A stretch of 64,000 nucleotides of DNA, taken from assembly GCF_000717185.1 (NCBI RefSeq), contig NZ_JNYE01000009.1, forward strand, positions 45,020-109,019, given 5' to 3'. Source of the stretch: Kitasatospora phosalacinea (lineage in GTDB: Bacteria > Actinomycetota > Actinomycetes > Streptomycetales > Streptomycetaceae). The notes under the pieces are model-generated. The model was given only the letters and a program-made list of their open reading frames with translations, was not told the DNA's origin and made no database searches. Positions 1 to 8,570 of this stretch are shown one piece after another (the stretch's first letter is position 1; each line of letters starts with the position of its first letter). Made by a program: the position numbers and the translations under genes.

Positions 1-2
1 CC

Positions 3-143
3 CGCAGCTGGAACGTCCTGGCCGACGGCCGCTGCTACGCCTCCCTGGAGGACCGGGCCAGCGAGGTCCTCCCGGCGGGTGCCCTTCCGGTGGAGGTCCT
101 TCCAGCGGGGTCCCGCCCGGCGTCGGAAGGGGCGACGGCGTGA
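3..143 (+). CDS. C-terminal end of an unidentified protein (cut by window edge)
   Basis: The frame is open from the first bases to a TGA at 141-143 and encodes about 46 residues, beginning RSWNVLADGRCYASLEDRAS. The stop overlaps the GTG of the next gene (GTGA), which supports a real, translationally coupled gene end. The last 20 residues are Pro/Ala/Val-rich. There is too little sequence to recognise a family. By position it belongs to the biosynthetic cluster, which therefore extends beyond the left edge. Confidence 0.55.
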   Translation, partial: RSWNVLADGRCYASLEDRASEVLPAGALPVEVLPAGSRPASEGATA

Positions 144-1234
144 GGTTCGACGGCACGAGGTCCGACAGCACGAGGTTCGACGGCGTGAGGTTCGACGGCA
201 CGAGGTTCGACGAGTTCCAGGCGCACCGGCAGCACCTGCTCGCCGCCGACCCGTCCCTGCTGGACGCCGCCGAGACCAACGTCTACCGGGCGCTCGCCCC
301 GCTGCGACCCGGCCCCCCGGACGGCGACGGCACCCGCACGGTCTACCGGTGCGACCTGGCCCGCACCTGGCTGCGCCGCTACGGCCTGCCCGAGGAGTGG
401 TCGCGCCGCGCGATGGTCGGCGGCGGCGTCCGGCACGGCCTCGACCTGCTGTTCCGCCACCTGCACACCGTCGGCGCCCGGCTGTGGCTGCCCGCCGACG
501 TGTACCCGGTCTACTCCGAACTGGCCCGCGCCGCCGGGCTCGCCCCCGGCTCCTACCCGACGCTGCCCGCCCCCGTCCTGCCGCAGGCCCCGCCGGAGGG
601 CGAGCGCCCCGAGTACCTGCTGCTCGCCAACCCCAGCAAGCCGCTCGGCCGCCACCTCACCGACGCCGAGTGCGCCGCACTGGCCGCCTGGCTGGAGCGC
701 TCCCCGCACCGGCGCCTGCTGATCGACGCCGTCTACGACCTGGGCACCCCGTTCGCCCCCGGCACCCGGCGGCTGCTGGACACCGGCCGCGCCGTCCTGC
801 TGCACTCGGTCACCAAGGGCTGGCTGCACCCCCGCACCTTCGGCATCGTCCTGCTCGGCCCGGACGACACCGCCGTGGCCGAGGCCTTCCGCGGCGACCC
901 GCCCGGCCAGGACCGGCTCCGGCTCGCCGAGAGCCTGCTGGCCGAGCACGCGGACACCCCGCGCCGGGTGGAGGCCGCGCTGGCCGCCCGCGCCGAACGC
1001 CTGCTCGCCGCCCTGCCCGCCGACGTCCGCGCGGCCGTGCCCGCCGCCGCCCGCACCAGCCCGGGCAACTACTTCTTCCCGGTCGACACCCCGGCCGGGA
1101 CGCTGCTGGCCGAGCACGGCCTGCTCGCCCTCCCCGCCACCGTCTTCGGCGACACCGCCTGGACCGGCTCCGTCCTCACCAGCCTCGCCGCCCCCTTCGC
1201 CCCCTTCGCCCCCGCGCCGGAGAACCACCGATGA
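140..1234 (+). CDS. PLP-dependent aminotransferase, fold type I (class I/II)
   Basis: A PLP enzyme of about 364 residues. The visible fold-type-I landmarks, in order, are an NPSKPLG motif (the Asn-Pro loop), LLIDAVYDLG (the Asp that pairs with the pyridine nitrogen, plus a Tyr) and SVTKGWLHPR, whose Lys should form the Schiff base. The family moves amino groups between an amino acid and a 2-oxo acid; the substrate here is unknown. The N-terminus carries a 5-residue repeat (RFDGT-like, about five copies) from a 15-bp DNA repeat, so the start is uncertain: GTG at 140 is coupled to the upstream stop, and GTG at 185 would skip most of the repeat. Its stop overlaps the next ATG (ATGA), so it is coupled to the methyltransferase. 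HpgT at 16467 is a separate, unrelated-looking aminotransferase. Confidence 0.8.
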   Translation: MRFDGTRSDSTRFDGVRFDGTRFDEFQAHRQHLLAADPSLLDAAETNVYRALAPLRPGPPDGDGTRTVYRCDLARTWLRRYGLPEEWSRRAMVGGGVRHGLDLLFRHLHTVGARLWLPADVYPVYSELARAAGLAPGSYPTLPAPVLPQAPPEGERPEYLLLANPSKPLGRHLTDAECAALAAWLERSPHRRLLIDAVYDLGTPFAPGTRRLLDTGRAVLLHSVTKGWLHPRTFGIVLLGPDDTAVAEAFRGDPPGQDRLRLAESLLAEHADTPRRVEAALAARAERLLAALPADVRAAVPAAARTSPGNYFFPVDTPAGTLLAEHGLLALPATVFGDTAWTGSVLTSLAAPFAPFAPAPENHR

Positions 1235-1995
1235 AGCCCCTCCAGGACCTGGCCGTCTACGACGACGCCGACTTCTACGACCGGGAGTTCGCCACCCGCA
1301 CCCACGACGTCCCGTTCTTCCTCGACCAGGCCCGGCGCGCCGACGGCCCGGTCCTGGAGGTCGCCTGCGGCACCGGCCGGATCACCCTGCCGATCGCCCG
1401 CGCGGGCGTCGACGTCACCGGCCTCGACGTGATGCCCAGCATGCTCGCGCTCGCCCGCCGCCGCTCCGCCGCCGAGGGCCTGCCCGTCGAGTGGCTCGAA
1501 CAGGACTGCCGCGACATCCGCACCGGGCGCCGCTACGCCCTGGTCTTCTCCGCCACCAACGCCATGCAGCACCTGCACGACCTGGACTCCGTGCTCGCCT
1601 TCCTCACCTCGGCCCGCGCCGCGCTGCGCCCCGGCGGCACGCTGCTCCTGGACGTGTTCAACCCCGCCCCGGCGAAGCTCACCCGGCTGCCCGACGCCCC
1701 CTACCGCCACAAGTCGGTCACCGACCTGGACGGCACCGAGCTGGAGGTGCGCGCCGCCACCGGCTACGACGCCGCCACCCAGGTGCTGCACTTCACCCTC
1801 GACTACCTGCGCGCGGGCGAGCGCGTCCGCACCAAGAAGGTCAGCATGCGCTGCTTCTTCCCGGAGGAACTGCTCGCCCTGTGCCGCCTGGCCGGCCTCG
1901 ACGTCGTGGAGCGCTGCGGCGACTACGACTCCTCCCCGTTCACCAGCGCCTCGCCCAAGCAGATCCTGTTCTGCCGGGCCGCCCCCGGAGCCTGA
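1231..1995 (+). CDS. Class I SAM-dependent methyltransferase
   Basis: A 254-residue protein with a Rossmann-type SAM site: LEVACGTGRITLPIA is motif I, GLDVMPSML is the acidic loop binding the ribose, and LEQDCRDI follows. The C-terminal half (RTKKVSMRCFF, then GLDVVERCGDYDSSPF) matches the layout of small-molecule methyltransferases in natural-product clusters. It probably methylates an intermediate or the final product; the acceptor atom cannot be read from sequence. The start overlaps the aminotransferase stop. The last 73 bases overlap the end of the oppositely transcribed decarboxylase gene, so the two operons converge without a terminator between them. Confidence 0.8.
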   Translation: MKPLQDLAVYDDADFYDREFATRTHDVPFFLDQARRADGPVLEVACGTGRITLPIARAGVDVTGLDVMPSMLALARRRSAAEGLPVEWLEQDCRDIRTGRRYALVFSATNAMQHLHDLDSVLAFLTSARAALRPGGTLLLDVFNPAPAKLTRLPDAPYRHKSVTDLDGTELEVRAATGYDAATQVLHFTLDYLRAGERVRTKKVSMRCFFPEELLALCRLAGLDVVERCGDYDSSPFTSASPKQILFCRAAPGA

Positions 1996-3194
1996 GCGAC
2001 CCCGTCCGTGAGCACGGTGTGCGGCAGCGGCTCGAAGCCGTTGAAGCCCTGGGTGAGGTAACTGACCGCGTAGGCGCCGGTGGAGAGGATCCACACCGGG
2101 TCGCCGGAGGCCACCGCCCGGGGCACCGGCACCAGGCCGGAGTCCTGCCCGTGCGGGAAGGTGTCGTCGCTGTCGCAGGTCGGGCCCGCCACCACGGCCG
2201 GGACGCACTCCGGCTCCGGGTGGGTCGGGAAGACCAGCCGGTACTGCACCTGGTCCATCTCGTACAGCCCGTTGAACTTCCCGCAGCCCAGGTAGAGCCA
2301 GTGCTCCCGCCCGCCGTCCGGCTGCTCGCGGGAGGTCAGCCGGTAGACGTGGGTGCGGATCGCGCCCTGGTCGGCGACCAGGTGGCGGCCCGGTTCCAGG
2401 ACGAAGTCCAGTGCGCCGCCGTGCAGTCGGCGCAGCTGGTCGACGCCCTGCCGGACGGCCCGGAAGATCTCGTCGAGCGGCGGGTCGAGGGCGGTGCCGT
2501 GCCGGTCGGTGTAGCCCAGGGCGGGCAGGCCGCCGCCGAGGTTGACGTGGTCGAGCCGGACGCCGCGCCGGTCGAGCTCGACCAGCACCTCGCCGATCAG
2601 CTCGAACGCGGCCGTCCAGGCCTTGGCGGTCAGCTGCTGCGAACCGACGTGCACCGAGAGCCCGGCCGGGGTCAGCCCGGCCGCGCGGGCGGCCGTCAGG
2701 ACGTCGACGGCGTCCGCCGCCGAGCAGCCGAACTTGCGGCTCAGTCCCCACAGCGCGCCCTCGCCGCTGGTGGCGAGGCGGCAGAACACCCGTGCGCCCG
2801 GGGCGTGTTCGGCGATCGCGCGGACGTCCTGGAGGCTGTCGGTGGCGAAGTCCCGGATGCCCAGGCGGTACGCCTCGGCGATGCCCCGGTCCGACTTGAC
2901 GGTGTTGCCGTAGTGCACCCGGTCGGCCGGGACGCCGGTGCGCAGCGCCTGGGCGACCTCGTGCGGGCTGGCGGCGTCGAAACCGGCGCCGAGCGCGGCC
3001 AGGTGGGCCAGCACCTCGTCCACCGGGCAGGCCTTCATGGCGAACCGGACGGCCACGCCCGGCAGTTCGTCCCGCAGCGCGGTGTAGCGGCGGGCGATGC
3101 CGGCCAGGTCGTAGAAGATCCGGTCGTCGGTGGCCGCGGCCAGGGCGGAGCGCAGCGCGGGGGTGAGGGCGGGGAGTTCGGTGGTGGGGTTCAA
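1923..3194 (-). CDS. Fold type III PLP decarboxylase, ornithine/diaminopimelate family
   Basis: A 423-residue member of the ornithine/diaminopimelate/arginine decarboxylase group IV. RFAMKACP carries the PLP lysine. LSVHVGSQ, VNLGGGLP and LEPGRHLVADQG are the phosphate and substrate loops. GPTCDSDDTF contains the catalytic Cys-Asp pair typical of ornithine decarboxylases. It would remove the alpha-carboxylate of a basic or related amino acid, giving a diamine or amine building block. I choose the TTG at 3194, which overlaps the E1-beta stop (TTGA) with GAGGA about 9 nt upstream. It is the last gene of the leftward biosynthetic operon. Substrate specificity is unknown, and a cluster-specific amino acid is possible. 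Confidence 0.8.
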   Translation of the reverse strand: MNPTTELPALTPALRSALAAATDDRIFYDLAGIARRYTALRDELPGVAVRFAMKACPVDEVLAHLAALGAGFDAASPHEVAQALRTGVPADRVHYGNTVKSDRGIAEAYRLGIRDFATDSLQDVRAIAEHAPGARVFCRLATSGEGALWGLSRKFGCSAADAVDVLTAARAAGLTPAGLSVHVGSQQLTAKAWTAAFELIGEVLVELDRRGVRLDHVNLGGGLPALGYTDRHGTALDPPLDEIFRAVRQGVDQLRRLHGGALDFVLEPGRHLVADQGAIRTHVYRLTSREQPDGGREHWLYLGCGKFNGLYEMDQVQYRLVFPTHPEPECVPAVVAGPTCDSDDTFPHGQDSGLVPVPRAVASGDPVWILSTGAYAVSYLTQGFNGFEPLPHTVLTDGVAQAPGAARQNRICLGEALVNGEES

Positions 3195-4183
3195 CGTGCC
3201 GGGTCCTCGCCGTGCGGGGGCCGCAGCGGCCCGAACGCGCGCAGGGCGGCCCGCAGTTGGTCGCGGTGGGGCTGCACGGCGCGGTCCAGGGCGGGGGCGA
3301 ACGGCAGCACGGCGCCGTCCGGCCGGGTGATCCGCCGGGGCGGGGCGACCAGGCGCATCTCCTCGGCCGCGGTGGCGAGGACCTCGGCGCCGATGCCGCA
3401 GCTGCGGTTGGAGTCGTCGATGACGACCAGGCGCCCGGTGCGCTCCAGCGAGGCGGCCAGCGCCGCCCAGTCGAACGGGTACAGGGTGCGCGGGTCGAAC
3501 ACCTCGACGGAGAGCTCCGGGGCGAGTTCCTCCGCGACGGCCAGCGCGTCGTGCACCAGGTGGCCGACGGCGACCACGGTGACGTCGGTGCCCGCCCGGT
3601 GGATCCGGGCCGAGCCCAGCGGGATCGGCGCCAGCTCCCACGTCACGGTCTCCCGCACCGGCAGGGCCGCGGCCGGGGCGAACACCACCACCGGGTCCGG
3701 GTCGGCGATCGCCGAGCGCAGCAGCCCGTACGCGTCGGTGGGCGTGGCCGGGACGACGGTCTTCACCCCGGCGTGCGCGAACAGGCCGTACGGGTGGTCG
3801 GAGTGCTGCCCGGCCCAGCCGTCCCGGGAGCCGGAGCCCGGCACCAGGCAGGTCAGCGGGACGGCGGCCTGGCCGCCGGTCATCAGCGAGAACTTGTGCG
3901 CCTGGTTGACGAGTTGCTCGAAGACCAGGAACAGCAGCGAGGGGATCTGGAACTCGATCACCGGCCGCCGCCCGGTCAGCGCGGCGCCGATCGCCATCGA
4001 GGTGAAGGCCTGCTCGGAGAGCGGGGTGTCGACGATCCGGCCGGGGCCGAAGCGGTCGAGCAGGTTGAGGGTGGGCCCGGCCATCCCGGCGCCGATGTCC
4101 TCGCCGAAGACGCAGACCGCCGGGTCCGCGGCGAGGGCGTCGGTGAGCGCCCGGTTGAGCGCCTTGGTGTAGGAGAGCCTCAT
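3191..4183 (-). CDS. 2-oxoacid dehydrogenase E1 component, beta subunit
   Basis: A 330-residue protein of the transketolase-central/C-terminal type, the partner of the alpha subunit immediately upstream. VFGEDIGAG contains the Glu that activates the TPP aminopyrimidine, and DTPLSEQAFTSMAIGAAL and the QHSDHPYGLFAH region are typical of pyruvate/branched-chain/acetoin E1-beta chains. Length is normal for the family (about 325). With E1-alpha it should decarboxylate a 2-oxo acid through a TPP adduct. No E2 or E3 gene is nearby, so the acyl acceptor is unclear. The start ATG overlaps the E1-alpha stop (ATGA). Similar E1 pairs without E2/E3 occur in the phenylglycine genes of pristinamycin producers (recalled, not checked). 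Confidence 0.88.
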   Translation of the reverse strand: MRLSYTKALNRALTDALAADPAVCVFGEDIGAGMAGPTLNLLDRFGPGRIVDTPLSEQAFTSMAIGAALTGRRPVIEFQIPSLLFLVFEQLVNQAHKFSLMTGGQAAVPLTCLVPGSGSRDGWAGQHSDHPYGLFAHAGVKTVVPATPTDAYGLLRSAIADPDPVVVFAPAAALPVRETVTWELAPIPLGSARIHRAGTDVTVVAVGHLVHDALAVAEELAPELSVEVFDPRTLYPFDWAALAASLERTGRLVVIDDSNRSCGIGAEVLATAAEEMRLVAPPRRITRPDGAVLPFAPALDRAVQPHRDQLRAALRAFGPLRPPHGEDPAR

Positions 4184-5235
4184 CCGCGGTGCCCCGCCCT
4201 CGGACGCAGCCCGTCCGCGTACAGGTGCTCCAACGCCCTTTCCGGCGAAGGGTGTTCGGAAGCGAGGGCGAACTCCCGTGCGGCGCCGAGCTGTTGCTCC
4301 ACCGAGGCGTCCAACTCCGCGGCCAGGCCGGGCGGCAGGAGCGCGGCGGCGCGCGGCAGCGGGTCGAGGGCGCGCCAGTCGGCGACCTCCTCGGGGGTGC
4401 GGTAGTGCAGTTTCATCAGCCGTTCCATGGTGTGGTGCCCCTCGAAGCGGTAGGTGCGGCACTCGAGGAAGCCGGGGCCACCGCCGGCGGCGGCCCGTTC
4501 GACGGCCGCGGCGGCCGCCGAACGGACGGCCTCGGTGTCCATCCCGTCCACCTCGGCGGCGGGGATCCCGAAGGCGGCGGCCCGTCCGGTGGCACTGCCC
4601 GCCACCGCGGTGGCGGCGGGCAGCGTGGTGGCGTAGCCGTTGTTCTCGCAGACGAACAGCACCGGCAGCCGCCACATCGCGGCCAGGTTCAGGGACTCCA
4701 GCAGGACGCCCTGGTTGAGCGCGCCGTCGCCGAAGAAGGCGACCGCGACCCGGTCCTCACCGGCCTGCCGGGCGGACCAGGCGGCACCGACCGCGATCGC
4801 CCCGCCCGCGCCGACCATGCCGTTGGCGCCCAGGATGCCGAGCGAGAAGTCCGCGGCGTGCATCGAGCCGCCCCGGCCCCGGTTCAACCCGCCGGTGCGG
4901 CCCAGGAGTTCGGCCAGCAGCCGGGCCGGGTCCGCGCCCTTGGCGAGCACGTGGCCGTGGCCCCGGTGGGTGGAGGTGATCCGGTCCTGCGGGCGCAGCG
5001 CCGCGCAGACGCCGACCGCGACGGCCTCCTGCCCGATGTACGGGTGGATGCCGCCGGTGATCTCCCCGGACCGCACCAGGCCGAGTGCGAGCTCCTCGAA
5101 GCCGCGGACCAGCCGCAGCATCCGGTAGCGCCCGGCGGGCGAGCCCAGGTCGGCCGGGGCGGCTGGAGCTGCCGGGGCTGCCGGGGCTGCCGGAGCGGCC
5201 GGAGCGGCCGGAGCGGCCGGGTCGTGCTGGGTCAC
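4180..5235 (-). CDS. 2-oxoacid dehydrogenase E1 component, alpha subunit
   Basis: A 351-residue TPP-binding subunit. The TPP motif runs from GDGALNQGVLLESLNLA to CENNGYA, and GGSMHAADFSLGILG and HPYIGQEAVAVGV are also family-typical. It forms the active-site half that binds TPP, with the beta subunit encoded directly downstream. The start is GTG at 5235, overlapping the dioxygenase stop (GTGA). The first 30 residues are a low-complexity (AAP)n tract from a 9-bp DNA repeat, absent from ordinary E1-alpha chains. A likely substrate, given the neighbours, is an aryl 2-oxo acid such as 4-hydroxyphenylpyruvate or 4-hydroxybenzoylformate; this is inference. Confidence 0.88.
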   Translation of the reverse strand: MTQHDPAAPAAPAAPAAPAAPAAPAAPADLGSPAGRYRMLRLVRGFEELALGLVRSGEITGGIHPYIGQEAVAVGVCAALRPQDRITSTHRGHGHVLAKGADPARLLAELLGRTGGLNRGRGGSMHAADFSLGILGANGMVGAGGAIAVGAAWSARQAGEDRVAVAFFGDGALNQGVLLESLNLAAMWRLPVLFVCENNGYATTLPAATAVAGSATGRAAAFGIPAAEVDGMDTEAVRSAAAAAVERAAAGGGPGFLECRTYRFEGHHTMERLMKLHYRTPEEVADWRALDPLPRAAALLPPGLAAELDASVEQQLGAAREFALASEHPSPERALEHLYADGLRPRAGHRG

Positions 5236-6146
5236 CGGGCTCCCCGCCAGATCACCGGGCAGAAATCGGGGTCGGCGTAGTCGGGGCGGCCGTCGGCGGT
5301 GCGGCGCACCAGCACGTCGTGGTTGTACGCGGCGGGGGAGCCGTCCGGGCGGGTGGCGTGCCGGTACTCGTTGGCGCCGTCCTGGAGGTGCAGCGAGACC
5401 GCCCGGCGCGGGAAGTCGGCCAGGTTGGCGCCGCTGCCGTGGTAGGTGCGGCAGTGGTGGAAGCTGACGTGCCCCTTCGGGATGACCACCGGGACCTTGC
5501 GGACCTCCGCGCCGTTGTGGGCGGCGTTGGCGGTCAGGATCGACTCCAGCTCGGAGCGGTCGCGCTGGGCGAAGTGCCGGGTGGCGTCCTCGCCGGAGGG
5601 CAGTTCCCGCCAGCGGTTGCTGCCGTCGACCATGGTGATGGTGCCGTTCTCCACCCCGCAGTCGTGGAACGGGATGAACGCGGTCAGCATCTCCTCCGAG
5701 GAGGAGGTGTGCCAGTAGTGCTTGTCGAAGTGCCACGGCACCTGGTTGGAGGGCTCCTCCGGCACCGGCGGCTTGAGGATCAGCGTCGACTGGAAGACCC
5801 GGATCTCCTCCGCCCCGGCGAGCAGCGCGGCGACGGCGCCGACCAGCGGCTTGCGCAGGAGCGCGCCGAGCGCGTCGCTCTCGTGGTGCACGTAGTCGTT
5901 GTGCCGCTGGACCGGCCCGTGCGCGGGCTCCCAGGCGGCCAGGTTCGGCGGCCGGACGGCCAGGGTGCGGTCGCGGTGGCCGTCGTAGTACGCGTCGGCC
6001 GCGGCCTGGAGGGCGTCGACCTCGGCGTCGGTGAACAGCTTCCCGGAGAGGTACCAGCCGTGCTCGCGGTAGCCGGCCACCTCCTCGGGGGTGGGCAGCA
6101 GGGCGCGCTCGGCCGCGGTCAGCTCGAACTCGGTCACGGTGGTCAC
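5232..6146 (-). CDS. PhyH-type Fe(II)/2-oxoglutarate-dependent dioxygenase
   Basis: A 304-residue phytanoyl-CoA dioxygenase family protein. The metal triad is visible as HFD in PWHFDKHYWHT and a distal His in CRTYHGSGAN, followed by the Arg region FPRRAVSLHLQ that normally holds 2-oxoglutarate. Such enzymes hydroxylate or halogenate free or carrier-bound substrates; the HxD motif is intact, so hydroxylation rather than halogenation is expected. The GTG start at 6146 has a strong AGGAGGAG sequence upstream. It sits inside the leftward operon after the hydroxymandelate synthase gene and overlaps E1-alpha by 4 nt. It is probably a tailoring hydroxylase acting on the aryl or amine unit. Confidence 0.85.
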   Translation of the reverse strand: MTTVTEFELTAAERALLPTPEEVAGYREHGWYLSGKLFTDAEVDALQAAADAYYDGHRDRTLAVRPPNLAAWEPAHGPVQRHNDYVHHESDALGALLRKPLVGAVAALLAGAEEIRVFQSTLILKPPVPEEPSNQVPWHFDKHYWHTSSSEEMLTAFIPFHDCGVENGTITMVDGSNRWRELPSGEDATRHFAQRDRSELESILTANAAHNGAEVRKVPVVIPKGHVSFHHCRTYHGSGANLADFPRRAVSLHLQDGANEYRHATRPDGSPAAYNHDVLVRRTADGRPDYADPDFCPVIWRGAR

Positions 6147-6204
6147 GGGGGTGCTCCTCCTCGGAGGGTGGTCGGGGCCCGGTCGGGGGCGGGGCAGGTG
6201 CGGG

Positions 6205-7239
6205 TCAGGCGGAGGTGGAGGCGGTGGCGCGCTGGCGTTCGACGGCCTCGTACAGGGCCTTGATGTTGGCGGTGCCGAAGGTGCCCGCGCCCTGGCGCTC
6301 GATCACCTCCAGGAAGAAGGTCCGCCGGGGGTGGGTGGAGCGGGCGAAGATCTGGAACAGCTGGCCGCCGTGGTCCTGGTCGACCAGGACGTTCAGCTCG
6401 CGCAGCGTCCCGACCGGGATCGCGGTGCCGCCGAGCCGCTCGGCCAGGGCGTCGTAGTAGGTGCCGGGGGTGGTGAGGAACTCGACGCCGTGCGCGCTCG
6501 CGGTGCGGACGGCGGTGGCGATGTCGCCGGTGCGGAAGGCCAGGTGCTGGACGCCCGCGCCGTCGTGGTCGGCGAGGAAGGTGTCGATCTGCCCGGCCCG
6601 GCGGCCGGTGTCCGGCTCGATCAGGGTGAAGGTGACGTCCCCGGAGGGGCTCTGCACCACGCTGGAGTCCATCCCCTGCTCGCCGACCGCGATGTACTCG
6701 CCGAAGATCCGGTGCATGCCGAGCGCGGCCTCGCAGAACAGCACGGCCCGCGCCAACTCCCCGGCGGGCACGCAGATCGCGACGTGGTCGAGGGCGTCCA
6801 GCAGCTCGCCGCCGACGGCCTCCGGGGCATCGGCCGGGGCATCGGCCGGGGTGGCGGTCGGGGCGTCGTCCGGCAGGGCGACGAAGCGCAGCGCGGTGTC
6901 GCCGAAGCCCGCGATCAGCGCGCCCTCCCGGTCCAGCACCTCGGCGCCGTGCCGTTCGGCCCGCTCCAGCGCGGCCCGCGGGTCGGTGCAGCCGAGCGCC
7001 AGCACGGCCACGCCCTCGCCGTGCCGCTCGACGTAGCGGGCCACCGGGTGGTCGGTGATCCCGCTGGAGAGCAGCCGCAGCCGGATGCTGCCCTGCCGCA
7101 GGTGCACGGCCTGCACCCCGGGCCTCCACACCGGCTGCTCGGCGTCGCGCCGGAAGCCGAAGCAGGTCTGCAGTTCGGTGGCGCGCTGCGCGGCGTCCGC
7201 GCAGTGGTACTCGACATGGGTGATCGTCTGGATCGACAA
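6205..7239 (-). CDS. hmaS: 4-hydroxymandelate synthase
   Basis: A 344-residue vicinal-oxygen-chelate dioxygenase of the HPPD/HMS family. It should convert 4-hydroxyphenylpyruvate to 4-hydroxymandelate with Fe(II) and O2, the first step of Hpg synthesis. Fe ligands are expected at His in ALDHVAI, His in VQHLAFRT and Glu in FFLEVIER. The C-terminal GTFGTANIKALYEAVE block is family-typical. The central DSSVVQSPSGDV...TLIEP segment reads like hydroxymandelate synthases (LIEP) rather than the NEP segment of homogentisate-forming HPPDs, and hmo and hpgT genes lie nearby. Start is TTG at 7239 with AGGGAG 5 nt upstream; the only other in-frame starts lie far upstream inside the KS gene. A plain HPPD is the main alternative. 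Confidence 0.88.
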   Translation of the reverse strand: MSIQTITHVEYHCADAAQRATELQTCFGFRRDAEQPVWRPGVQAVHLRQGSIRLRLLSSGITDHPVARYVERHGEGVAVLALGCTDPRAALERAERHGAEVLDREGALIAGFGDTALRFVALPDDAPTATPADAPADAPEAVGGELLDALDHVAICVPAGELARAVLFCEAALGMHRIFGEYIAVGEQGMDSSVVQSPSGDVTFTLIEPDTGRRAGQIDTFLADHDGAGVQHLAFRTGDIATAVRTASAHGVEFLTTPGTYYDALAERLGGTAIPVGTLRELNVLVDQDHGGQLFQIFARSTHPRRTFFLEVIERQGAGTFGTANIKALYEAVERQRATASTSA

Positions 7240-7307
7240 CTGGACTCCCTGAAAGCGGAGTTGAGAGCGGAGGTGCTGACCGGTGCGCAGGGGCGGGCCC
7301 TGGCGGC

Positions 7308-8570
7308 CTACTTGGTGGTACGGGTGGGCGTCGGCCCGAAGACCAGGCTGGTGTTGTGGCCGCCGAACGCGAAGGCGTTGCTCAGCGCGGCCCGCAGCAC
7401 AGCCGGACGGGCGGCGCCGCGGACGTGGTCCAGGTCGCACGCCGGGTCGGGCTCGTCCAGGTTGAGGGTCGGCGGCAGCAGCCCGCGGGCCACCGCCAGT
7501 GCGGTGACGGCGGCCTCCACCGCCCCGGCCGCGCCCAGCAGGTGGCCGGTGGCGCCCTTGGTGGAGCTGACGGCGGGCCGGTGCGCGCCGAACACCGCGC
7601 GCAGCGCGGCCGATTCGGCGATGTCGCCGAGCTTGGTGCCGGTGCCGTGCGCGTTGACGTAGCCGATGTCGGCGGCGTCCAGCCCGGCGTTGGCGAGGGC
7701 GGCGCGCATCGCGTCGGCGGCACCCGCGCCGTCCGGGCGCGGCATGGTCGGGTGGTGGGCGTCGGTGCTGGAGCCCCAGCCGATCAGCTCGGCGTACCCG
7801 GCCGCGCCGCGGGCCTCGGCGTGCTCGGCGCTCTCCAGCACCAGGACGGCGCTGCCGTCGCCCAGCACGAAGCCGTTGCGGCGGGCGTCGAACGGCCGGG
7901 ACGCCTGCGCCGGGTCGTCCCAACCCTGGGCCAGCGCACGGGCGTTGGTGAACGCGGAGACGATCGTCGGGTGCAGCGAGGCGTCCGTCCCGCCGCACAC
8001 CACCACGTCCGCGTCACCGGCCCGGATCAGCCGCAGCCCCTCGGCCACCGCCTGCGCACCGGCCGCGCAGGCCGTCACGATCGCGGTGCTGAAGCCGCGG
8101 ATGCCGTGCTTGATCGCGATCCGGGCGGTCGCCATGTTGGAGAGCATCCCGGGCAGCAGGTACGGGCTGACGCCGGGACGCCCGCGCTCCCGGCGCCGCC
8201 CCGCTTGCTGCTCGTAGGTCTCCAGGCCACCGCCGCCGGTGCCCAGCACCACGGCGGTGCGGCGGGCGTCGACGTCCCGGCCGACGACCAGGGCGGCGTC
8301 GGCCAGCGCGCCGTCCGCGGCGGCCAGCGCCAGCAGCACGAACCGGTCGACGCAGCGGGTCTCGGTCGGCGGCAGCACCTCCCGGCCGTCGACGTGCGGG
8401 GCGATCCCGGCGGCGGGCAGCCAGCCGTGCGCGACGTGGCCCTCCGGCACGGCGGTGATGCCGCTGCGCCCGGAGGTCAGCGCCGCGAAGACCTCGTGCG
8501 GGTCGCGGCCCAGCGAGGTGACCGTCCCGATGCCGGTGACGACGGCGCCCGGCCGCCCGGCCCGGCTCAC
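7308..8570 (-). CDS. Beta-ketoacyl-ACP synthase (type II KS, FabF-like) with intact triad
   Basis: A 420-residue condensing enzyme. The catalytic Cys lies in VTACAAGAQAV, the first His in NAHGTGTKLGD and the second His in GATGHLLGAAGA, giving a complete Cys-His-His set. The C-terminal NAFAFGGHNTSL loop is also canonical. It should catalyse decarboxylative Claisen condensation of carrier-bound acyl chains. The GTG start overlaps the stop of the ligase gene (GTGA). Unlike a classical KS-alpha/CLF operon, its partner condensing proteins lie upstream at 10345-11984, resembling aryl-polyene or highly reducing type II systems. No ketoreductase or dehydratase gene is adjacent. Confidence 0.9.
   Translation of the reverse strand: MSRAGRPGAVVTGIGTVTSLGRDPHEVFAALTSGRSGITAVPEGHVAHGWLPAAGIAPHVDGREVLPPTETRCVDRFVLLALAAADGALADAALVVGRDVDARRTAVVLGTGGGGLETYEQQAGRRRERGRPGVSPYLLPGMLSNMATARIAIKHGIRGFSTAIVTACAAGAQAVAEGLRLIRAGDADVVVCGGTDASLHPTIVSAFTNARALAQGWDDPAQASRPFDARRNGFVLGDGSAVLVLESAEHAEARGAAGYAELIGWGSSTDAHHPTMPRPDGAGAADAMRAALANAGLDAADIGYVNAHGTGTKLGDIAESAALRAVFGAHRPAVSSTKGATGHLLGAAGAVEAAVTALAVARGLLPPTLNLDEPDPACDLDHVRGAARPAVLRAALSNAFAFGGHNTSLVFGPTPTRTTK

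Noticed and set aside
35..1228. Long open frame opposite the first aminotransferase gene
   Set aside because: It is a Gly/Arg/Ala-rich shadow produced by high GC; the plus-strand frame has clear PLP motifs.
6205..7239. Homogentisate-forming HPPD for tyrosine catabolism
   Set aside because: Adjacent hmo and hpgT plus the LIEP-type central segment favour hydroxymandelate synthase, though a catabolic enzyme is not formally excluded.
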